A stretch of DNA of 5,085 nucleotides. Origin: Clostridia bacterium. GTDB taxonomy: Bacteria > Bacillota_A > Clostridia > Oscillospirales > CAG-272. Location of the stretch: positions 1-5,085 of the forward strand of contig JAFZCF010000130.1 in assembly GCA_017552165.1 (NCBI GenBank), in the 5' to 3' direction. The position numbers and the translations under genes are program-made. Below are positions 1 to 5,085 of this stretch, one piece after another; position 1 is the stretch's first letter; each line of letters starts with the position of its first letter. The notes under the pieces are model-generated. The model was not told the DNA's origin and did not search any database. It worked only from the letters and a program-made list of their open reading frames with translations.

Positions 1-1
1 A

Positions 2-547
2 ACGGCTACAGTTTCATTCAATGATATAAAGTCTTGTGTTGAAGCATGGAATGGGATATCTAGTAACGTTTCTGTGACATGTGTGAGACTATCCGATGTG
101 ACGCCAGATATGGACATAATTGCAACAATAGTTCGGGCAAACAACTACCACGACGGTTCACCTATTGACTTAAATACAGCAGGGTATACTAACACACTAA
201 CAGGAGGAATTGAACGTTCATTTAATGGTAGTGATGAACAGACATATTTGGATCATAGATTTGACTCAGCCGTAATTTATATTTCACAGCACTCTTTTGT
301 GGGCGAACTGCCGTTGACACCTTCAAGAATCAAAACAACAATAACGCATGAAGTCGGTCATGCCTTGAAAATGAAGCATGAACCAGATCAATACGGAGCG
401 CCGCTTTATAAATCCTCATTTCCTTCCATTATGAGAACTATGTCAGATAATAGCGGGACAAACTATTTTCACTCCCAGTTAAATTATGAATCATATAATG
501 TCACAATCTTTGATACATCGGCTCTGATTGCGAAATGGGGTGATTGA
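2..547 (+). CDS. Matrixin-like zinc metallopeptidase, 5'-truncated by window edge
   Basis: The reading frame is open from the left edge to TGA at 545-547, giving 181 visible residues; the true start lies upstream. A GTG at 74 is in frame, but the frame continues sensibly before it, including an AWNG stretch typical of the N-terminal part of matrixin catalytic domains, so I do not use it. The zinc site HEVGHALKMKH is at visible residues 116-126 (bases 347-379) and fits the metzincin pattern HExxHxxxxxH: three histidine ligands and a catalytic glutamate. The usual glycine at the eighth motif position is lysine here. SIM at 142-144 is a plausible Met-turn. The C-terminus (SALIAKWGD) resembles, from memory, the end of small secreted matrixin-family peptidases of Bacillota. 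The protein probably acts outside the membrane, but any signal peptide is off-window. Substrate unknown. It is AT-rich compared with the glp genes and lies one base before a lipoprotein gene. Confidence 0.85.
   Translation, partial: TATVSFNDIKSCVEAWNGISSNVSVTCVRLSDVTPDMDIIATIVRANNYHDGSPIDLNTAGYTNTLTGGIERSFNGSDEQTYLDHRFDSAVIYISQHSFVGELPLTPSRIKTTITHEVGHALKMKHEPDQYGAPLYKSSFPSIMRTMSDNSGTNYFHSQLNYESYNVTIFDTSALIAKWGD
537..543 (+). promoter_or_regulatory. Ribosome binding site that fixes the lipoprotein start
   Basis: GGGGTGA lies 5 bases before ATG 549 and matches the anti-SD partner GAGGTGA at six of seven positions. It sits inside the last codons of the metallopeptidase gene. It supports ATG 549 over the in-frame TTG at 528, which would add seven residues ahead of a good lipoprotein signal peptide. 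Its position implies that ribosomes finishing the upstream gene can restart on the next one. Confidence 0.6.
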
Positions 548-548
548 A

Positions 549-1607
549 ATGAGAAGGACGTTCGCGTTTTTACTGGCGACTCTTGCTGTTCATATGCTAT
601 TCGGATGTCATTCTGGTCATATACAGGACGAAAGTGATTCGCTTGGATCTGTTAAACAAACAGAAACCACAGATTACTTTACTGCTCATCCATTCGTCAG
701 AGAAATCATTAACATAGGATTTGGAGACCCTCAGATGATTACATCAAATCAGATGATGCCGGGAGCCAAGGATATATGGTCAACAGTCGCAGCATGTGGA
801 ATAGCGGAGCCACATGAAAACATCGTGACAGATTACGAAGAAACGCGCAAATTATATCCTGAAACCGTTCTTGAAACCATCCTTTTGAAAGTCCGTGTCG
901 AGGAGGTTGCATCTTTCTCTGTTAACGAGTTCTCAAGGTATTATTATTCTGACGGAAGCGAAAAGGCGGTTAGTAACCGCCTCGGGTTTACCGCTGTTTC
1001 AACGCTGGTCACCGGAGTAATTGACGTGCTCGGATATGACGAAACCGGGAAGTTCAACCCAGAGGATCTGATAGGCAAAGAAATAATAATCCGGTTCTCC
1101 CCTTACTGGTATATTGATAATTCGGGCAGTTTGGTAAAGTATAACGGGCATGCAAATGCTGACGGAAGACGACGTGTATACGGATATGTCCCTGCTGAAC
1201 GAAACGAGATAATTGTCCAAGTCTCCCGGAATACCCGGGACGGTTTTCGCGGAGTTGCCGCCGAAACGATAATTGAAGAAAACAAGGCGGCTCTGACAAA
1301 ATATCGAAATCTGCTAAAAAGCAATGAGGCGATTCTAGAAGATGATATTTTTGAGCTGCGGTCTCTCGGGACTGGCGAGTCGCCCGGATTGATCAATCTA
1401 GTAAGTGTCAGCAATTACTACCCGGCTATTTCAATCGCAGGCGATGAAATTAATAACTGGAGTGATTTTGGAGATTATCTTCAGTCGTTAAACGTTTATT
1501 TCCAAGAGAAAAAAGAGCTCCCAGCGCCTTGGTGTTATGGTTATCAGGGCCTTTCGATGCCTCCTGAAATAAACGACATACTAAAACAAATAAGCATCGG
1601 CTTCTGA
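549..1607 (+). CDS. Predicted lipoprotein of unknown function
   Basis: The product is 352 residues from ATG 549. The N-terminus is a type II signal peptide: MRR, a hydrophobic run at about residues 5-19, then the lipobox LFGC with Cys20 as the predicted lipidated residue. The mature protein would be anchored on the outer face of the cytoplasmic membrane (or to an outer membrane if there is one). Residues 21-45 are polar and linker-like. Residues 105-225 alternate short hydrophobic stretches with polar turns (for example ILLKVRVEEV at 111-120 and GKEIIIRF at 176-183), suggesting a beta-rich domain. Residues 238-270 are probably helical. There is no further membrane segment. I recognise no family or catalytic motif. 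The gene starts one base after the metallopeptidase stop, so the two are probably co-expressed; the lipoprotein could be a partner, substrate or inhibitor of the peptidase, but this is inference. Base composition is intermediate to low compared with the glp genes. Confidence 0.85.
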   Translation: MRRTFAFLLATLAVHMLFGCHSGHIQDESDSLGSVKQTETTDYFTAHPFVREIINIGFGDPQMITSNQMMPGAKDIWSTVAACGIAEPHENIVTDYEETRKLYPETVLETILLKVRVEEVASFSVNEFSRYYYSDGSEKAVSNRLGFTAVSTLVTGVIDVLGYDETGKFNPEDLIGKEIIIRFSPYWYIDNSGSLVKYNGHANADGRRRVYGYVPAERNEIIVQVSRNTRDGFRGVAAETIIEENKAALTKYRNLLKSNEAILEDDIFELRSLGTGESPGLINLVSVSNYYPAISIAGDEINNWSDFGDYLQSLNVYFQEKKELPAPWCYGYQGLSMPPEINDILKQISIGF

Positions 1608-1615
1608 TCCGCTTT

Positions 1616-1645
1616 GCGGTGCGTTATCGCGCCGCTTTTTTATTT
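1616..1645 (+). terminator. Intrinsic terminator after the lipoprotein gene
   Basis: An 8-bp stem (1616-1623 pairing with 1628-1635, seven Watson-Crick pairs plus one U-G wobble) closes a TTAT loop. It is followed directly by a T-rich tract, six T, then A, then three T (1636-1645). It begins 8 bases after the lipoprotein stop and should end the metallopeptidase/lipoprotein transcript. There is no A-tract on its left side, so it looks one-directional. Confidence 0.88.
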
Positions 1646-1663
1646 CGTTTTCATGCTCACATC

Positions 1664-1692
1664 TTGATAATCCGGGCGTTTTATGGTATTAT
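1664..1692 (+). promoter_or_regulatory. Sigma70/sigmaA-type promoter of the glpK operon
   Basis: The -35 box TTGATA (1664-1669) and the -10 box TATTAT (1687-1692) each match consensus at five of six positions and are 17 bases apart, the optimal spacing. Transcription should start near 1699, leaving a leader of about 28 bases before ATG 1727. That leader holds the ribosome binding site AAGGG at 1714-1718, 8 bases before the start codon. It is too short for a terminator/antiterminator of the GlpP type or for a riboswitch. I see no convincing operator palindrome, so control, if any, would be by a repressor or activator whose site I cannot identify. Confidence 0.75.
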
Positions 1693-1726
1693 TATAGAGT
1701 AAAATAATTCGTTAAGGGCAGCAGAA

Positions 1727-3235
1727 ATGGCAGGTAAAAAATACGTTATTTCGATGGATCAGGGCACGACGAGCTCCCGCGCGATCGTTTTTGACAAAAG
1801 CGGCAGCACAGTCAGCATGGTCCAGAGAGAGTTCCCGCAGATATACCCTCATCCCGGCTGGGTCGAGCACGATCCCATGGAGATATGGTCGAGCCAGATG
1901 GGCGTGACCATGGAGGCCATGCAGAAGATAGAGGCGCATCCCGACGATATCGCCGCGATAGGGATAACCAATCAGCGCGAAACAACCGTCGTGTGGGACG
2001 CCGCGACCGGTCGCCCGGTCTTCAACGCGATAGTGTGGCAGTGCCGCCGGACGGCGGGGATCATCGAAAAGCTGAAAACCGACGGGCTGTCGGACTACGT
2101 CAGGGAGACGACGGGGCTCGTTCCCGACGCGTATTTTTCGGCGAGCAAGATCGCCTGGATACTGCGGAACGTCCCGGGTGCGGCAGAAAAAGCGGCGAAG
2201 GGCGAACTCCGTTTCGGCACGGTCGATTCCTGGCTGATATGGAACCTTACGGACGGCGCGGTGCACGCGACGGACTACACGAACGCTTCACGCACCATGC
2301 TTTTCGATATAAGGAATCTGAGGTGGGATAAAAAACTGCTCGAATATTTCGGCATACCCGAGAGCATGCTCCCCGAGGTGAGGCCGTCCGGCGGGATCTT
2401 CGGACATACGTCGAAGTTCGGCGGGAACATCCCGATCGCCGGGGCGGCGGGGGATCAGCAGGCGGCGCTCTTCGGACAATGCGGCTTTGAGCCGGGCGAC
2501 GTCAAGAGCACGTACGGCACCGGCGGCTTTATGCTCATGAACACGGGGCGCGAGGCAGTGAGGTCTAAAAACGGCCTGCTCACGACGATCGCCGCCGGGC
2601 TCGGGAATGAGGTCAGTTACGCTCTCGAGGGCAGCGTGTTCATCGAAGGCGCGGCCATACAGTGGCTGAGGGACGAAATGCGTATGATACGCACGGCTCC
2701 CCAGTCGGAGGAATACTGCCGGGCGGTCGACGACACGAACGGGGTCTATATCGTCCCCGCGTTCTCGGGCATGGGAGCGCCGTACTGGGAACAGTACGCG
2801 CGCGGCACCGTCGTCGGGCTGACGAGAGGCGTATCAAAGGATCATTTCATTCGCGCCGCCGTCGAGTCGCTCGCTTATCAGACAAACGATCTGATCTCGT
2901 CGATGAAAGAAGACTCGGGGATCGGGATCGACGCTCTCCGCGTCGACGGAGGAGCGAGCGCGAACGATTTTCTCATGCAGTTCCAGGCGGATATATCCGA
3001 CCTGAAAATAGAACGGCCGGTCTGCGTCGAGACGACGGCCCTAGGGGCGGCGTATCTCGCCGGCCTTGCCGTGGGATACTGGAAAAACGCCGACGAAATC
3101 CGGAGCAACTGGAAATGTAGCAGGACCTTCACGCCGTCGGTCACGGACGAAAAACGCGCGGCGCTCCTCAAGGGATGGCGCAGAGCGGTAAAATGCGCGA
3201 TATTCTGGGCGAAAGAGGAAGAAAACGATGAATGA
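1727..3235 (+). CDS. glpK: Glycerol kinase
   Basis: Cytosolic FGGY-family kinase that phosphorylates glycerol with ATP to sn-glycerol-3-phosphate. Its 502 residues match the usual family length. Visible marks are the N-terminal phosphate-binding loop DQGTTSSRA (11-19), WVEHDP (45-50), the substrate residues Arg84-Glu85 in TNQRET, Tyr136 in the first FGGY signature (136-148), the catalytic base Asp243 in [19 protein letters not shown] (261-269), the second FGGY signature region (360-380) and the ADP-binding DGGAS (407-411). The start has an SD 8 bases upstream and a strong promoter just before it. The loop at about 226-237 is shorter than in E. coli and enterococcal GlpK: neither the HPr-phosphorylated histidine (His232 of enterococci) nor the arginine of the E. 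coli fructose-1,6-bisphosphate site is recognisable. The last codons overlap the next gene by 8 bases. No glycerol facilitator gene is seen here. Confidence 0.97.
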   Translation: MAGKKYVISMDQGTTSSRAIVFDKSGSTVSMVQREFPQIYPHPGWVEHDPMEIWSSQMGVTMEAMQKIEAHPDDIAAIGITNQRETTVVWDAATGRPVFNAIVWQCRRTAGIIEKLKTDGLSDYVRETTGLVPDAYFSASKIAWILRNVPGAAEKAAKGELRFGTVDSWLIWNLTDGAVHATDYTNASRTMLFDIRNLRWDKKLLEYFGIPESMLPEVRPSGGIFGHTSKFGGNIPIAGAAGDQQAALFGQCGFEPGDVKSTYGTGGFMLMNTGREAVRSKNGLLTTIAAGLGNEVSYALEGSVFIEGAAIQWLRDEMRMIRTAPQSEEYCRAVDDTNGVYIVPAFSGMGAPYWEQYARGTVVGLTRGVSKDHFIRAAVESLAYQTNDLISSMKEDSGIGIDALRVDGGASANDFLMQFQADISDLKIERPVCVETTALGAAYLAGLAVGYWKNADEIRSNWKCSRTFTPSVTDEKRAALLKGWRRAVKCAIFWAKEEENDE

Positions 3236-4670
3236 AAACAGCACGTACGACGTCTGCGTGATCGGCGCCGGCGCCGTCGGATGCGCGATAGCGCGCGAAC
3301 TAACAAGATACCGTCTTTCGGTATGCGTCGTCGAGAAAGAAGAGGACGTCTGCTCAGGCACGAGCAAGGCCAATTCGGCGATAGTCCACGCGGGATACGA
3401 CGCCGAGCCGGGCTCTCTCAAGGCAAAAATGAATATCCGCGGCGCGGAGCTCGTGCGCGAGCTGTCAAAAACTCTCGATTTTCCGTACCGCGAAAACGGG
3501 TCGCTCGTGCTTTGTTTCGATGAAAGCGACATGCCGGCGCTGCGCGAACTTTACGAGCGCGGCGTCAAAAACGGGGTCGAGGGGCTTTCGATAATCTCGG
3601 GAGAGGAAACGAGGCGGCTCGAGCCGGCGATCTCGGACAAGGTGGCCGCGGCGCTTTACGCGCCCACGGCGGGCATCGTCTGTCCCTTCAACATGACGAT
3701 CGCTTTCGCCGAGAACGCGGCGGCAAACGGAGCGGAGTTCCGTTTTCTTACGACCGTTTCGGGGATCATTAAAAACGACGGCGGATTTACAGTCATAACC
3801 GACCGGGGCGATATCAGTGCGAGATACGTCGTCAACGCCGCCGGAGTGTACTCGGATACGCTCCACAATATGGTTTCGGACAAAAAAATAAGCATAACCG
3901 CGCGCAGGGGCGAATACGTCCTGCTCGACCGCGAGGTCGGGGGTCTCGTTGAGAGAACCGTGTTCCAGCTCCCCGGCAAATACGGCAAAGGCGTTCTCGT
4001 CGCGCCGACGGTTCACGGGAATCTGCTCGTCGGCCCGAGCGCCGGCGACATCCCGGACAGGGAGGACACCGAAACGACGGCGGACGTCACGGCGGACACC
4101 AAACAGAAGGCGCTTCAAAGCGTCCCCGGCGTTCCATACAACAAAACGATAACGGGCTTTTCGGGCATCCGCGCGCACGAGGCGGGCGGGGATTTCATAA
4201 TCGGCGAGCCGGACGACGCTCCCGGCTTCTTCGACGCAGCGGGTATAGAGTCGCCGGGGCTGACCGGCGCCCCCGCGATAGGGGAATATTTAGCCGGGCT
4301 CATCGCAAAGCGCAGCGGCGCCGAGCCGAACGAAGGGTTTATAAGCCGTCGCAAAGGGTTCGTCCGGGCGGCGGAGCTCCCGCCGGAGGAACGCGCGCGG
4401 CTCATCGCGGAGAATCCGGCGTACGGCAACATCATCTGCCGGTGCGAGGAGGTGTCGGAGGGCGAGATAATCGACGCTATCAGGCGGAATCCCGGCGCCC
4501 GCAGCCTCGACGGCATAAAACGCCGCGTAAGGCAGGGCATGGGAAGATGCCAGGCGGGCTTCTGTACTCCGGGAGCCATGGCGATCCTTGCACGCGAGCT
4601 CGGCGTACCGATTGAAAAAGTCACTAAAAACAGACCCGGCTCGGAAATCATCGGAGGTGAGGCGAAATGA
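3228..4670 (+). CDS. glpA: GlpA-like FAD glycerol-3-phosphate dehydrogenase with BFD-like [2Fe-2S] domain
   Basis: A predicted cytosolic flavoprotein of 480 residues, with no signal peptide or membrane segment. The N-terminal DAO-type FAD fold has the dinucleotide motif GAGAVG (13-18) and acidic Glu36 at the end of the second strand. [15 protein letters not shown] (44-58) and [10 protein letters not shown] (311-320) are typical of GlpA and related 2-hydroxyacid oxidases. The C-terminus (about 401-459) is a BFD-like [2Fe-2S] domain with Cys404, Cys406, Cys441 and Cys446 (CxC, then CxxxxC). Expected role: oxidation of glycerol-3-phosphate to dihydroxyacetone phosphate, with electrons leaving through the iron-sulfur cluster to the partner encoded next. 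The start is ATG 3228, with AGAGGA 8 bases upstream (3214-3219); it overlaps glpK by 8 bases, and its own end overlaps the next gene by 4 (ATGA). Placement after glpK favours glycerol-3-phosphate over an LhgO-like 2-hydroxyglutarate role, which is the main alternative. Confidence 0.88.
   Translation: MNENSTYDVCVIGAGAVGCAIARELTRYRLSVCVVEKEEDVCSGTSKANSAIVHAGYDAEPGSLKAKMNIRGAELVRELSKTLDFPYRENGSLVLCFDESDMPALRELYERGVKNGVEGLSIISGEETRRLEPAISDKVAAALYAPTAGIVCPFNMTIAFAENAAANGAEFRFLTTVSGIIKNDGGFTVITDRGDISARYVVNAAGVYSDTLHNMVSDKKISITARRGEYVLLDREVGGLVERTVFQLPGKYGKGVLVAPTVHGNLLVGPSAGDIPDREDTETTADVTADTKQKALQSVPGVPYNKTITGFSGIRAHEAGGDFIIGEPDDAPGFFDAAGIESPGLTGAPAIGEYLAGLIAKRSGAEPNEGFISRRKGFVRAAELPPEERARLIAENPAYGNIICRCEEVSEGEIIDAIRRNPGARSLDGIKRRVRQGMGRCQAGFCTPGAMAILARELGVPIEKVTKNRPGSEIIGGEAK
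4653..4660 (+). promoter_or_regulatory. Strong ribosome binding site for the second flavoprotein gene
   Basis: GGAGGTGA is a full anti-SD match, 6 bases before ATG 4667. It settles the start of a gene that runs off the right edge and shows that this gene can recruit ribosomes directly, despite the 4-base overlap with the gene upstream. Confidence 0.8.
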
Positions 4671-5085
4671 ACGTGACGAAGAGAGATCTTATTGTCGTCG
4701 GCGGTGGGCCCGCCGGTCTCGCCGCCGCCATATCCGCGAAAAAGGCCGGGATCGACGACGTGCTTCTTATAGAACGCGATGACCGCCTCGGGGGGATACT
4801 CAACCAGTGCATCCACAACGGGTTCGGCCTTCACACCTTCAAGGAGGAGCTGACAGGGCCGGAATACGCCGGGAGATACGTAAAAGAGCTCCTCTCCCTC
4901 GGGATAGAATACAGGCTCAAAACAATCGTCGCGGACATATCCGGCGACAGGACGGTGACGTGCGTCAGCTCCGCGCGCGGCGTCGAGATGATACAGGCAG
5001 GAGCTATAGTCCTCGCGATGGGGTGCCGCGAGCGCGCGCGCGGCGCGCTCGGTCTCCCGGGATACCGCCCCGCGGGCATTTTCAC
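4667..5085 (+). CDS. FAD/NAD(P)-dependent oxidoreductase, GlpB-like partner, 3'-truncated by window edge
   Basis: 139 complete codons are visible from ATG 4667, and the frame stays open to the right edge. The N-terminus is a nucleotide-binding fold: VVGGGPAGLAAA (10-21), the acidic residue in IERDDRLGG (35-43), then ILNQCIHNGFGLHTF (44-58) and a second FAD contact near LAMGCRER (116-123). These are hallmarks of the Pyr_redox_2-type oxidoreductase that follows GlpA-like genes in many Clostridia and is related to the alpha subunits of HcnB/sarcosine-oxidase-type complexes. It likely forms a complex with the product at 3228-4670, taking its electrons and passing them to NAD(P)+ or another acceptor. 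It fills the place of GlpB but is a different family from E. coli GlpB, so I give no symbol. Cys48 and Cys120 are conserved-looking, of unknown role. It shares the high GC and the translational coupling of the operon. Confidence 0.88.
   Translation, partial: MNVTKRDLIVVGGGPAGLAAAISAKKAGIDDVLLIERDDRLGGILNQCIHNGFGLHTFKEELTGPEYAGRYVKELLSLGIEYRLKTIVADISGDRTVTCVSSARGVEMIQAGAIVLAMGCRERARGALGLPGYRPAGIF

Noticed and set aside
74..76. GTG as the start of the metallopeptidase gene
   Set aside because: The same frame is open back to the left edge, with matrixin-like sequence (AWNG) before it, and there is no SD ahead of the GTG.
528..548. Seven-codon N-terminal extension of the lipoprotein from a TTG start
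   Set aside because: ATG 549 has a good SD at 537-543 and gives a normal-length lipoprotein signal peptide; the TTG start would place extra residues ahead of it.
1609..1619. Small CCGC-TTT-GCGG hairpin overlapping the terminator stem
   Set aside because: It could compete with the left arm of the terminator, but four base pairs are too weak against the 8-bp stem, and nothing downstream suggests attenuation.
1679..1704. TTTTA...TAAAA inverted repeat flanking the -10 box as an operator
   Set aside because: Only five base pairs with a 16-base gap in an AT-rich stretch; expected by chance.
1712..2266. Long minus-strand open frame opposite glpK
   Set aside because: It is a GC-rich shadow of glpK, with arginine- and proline-rich low-complexity content and no family resemblance. 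The same applies to the frames opposite the other two glp genes.
5030..5050. GC-alternating run as a structural or repeat element
   Set aside because: It lies inside the second flavoprotein gene and encodes the conserved-looking arginine-rich segment after the FAD contact; it is explained by codon use.

Overview
The window holds five genes, all on the + strand, in two blocks of very different base composition. The organism looks like an anaerobic bacterium, most likely a Bacillota/Clostridia-type lineage with a fairly GC-rich genome. The reasons are the gene order glpK, then a GlpA-type dehydrogenase with a [2Fe-2S] tail, then a second FAD oxidoreductase, together with purine-rich Shine-Dalgarno (SD) sites and frequent ATA isoleucine codons. 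This taxonomic call is inference; no rRNA or other marker is present.

Left block (1-1607, AT-rich: 33-37% GC in three of four 60-base lines hand-counted, 50% in the fourth). The window opens inside a gene for a small matrixin-like zinc metallopeptidase, visible from its core to its C-terminus. One base after its stop begins a gene for a 352-residue predicted lipoprotein of unknown function. The pair looks translationally coupled and ends at a clear intrinsic terminator (1616-1645).

Boundary (1608-1726). These 119 bases carry the terminator and then a near-consensus housekeeping promoter (TTGATA, 17 bases, TATTAT), so the two blocks are separate transcription units.

Right block (1727-5085, 60% and 68% GC in two sampled lines). 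This is a compact glycerol catabolism operon: glycerol kinase (complete, 502 residues), a GlpA-like FAD glycerol-3-phosphate dehydrogenase with a C-terminal BFD-like [2Fe-2S] domain (complete, 480 residues), and the first 139 residues of a second FAD/NAD(P) oxidoreductase. The genes overlap by 8 and 4 bases. GlpK would make glycerol-3-phosphate; the two flavoproteins would oxidise it to dihydroxyacetone phosphate and pass electrons on, probably with a small DUF1667 protein encoded just past the right edge.

The glycerol operon is a known arrangement. The least explained part is the metallopeptidase and lipoprotein pair, which may be an accessory or transferred module. I found no CRISPR array, tRNA, rRNA, insertion sequence or long repeat.
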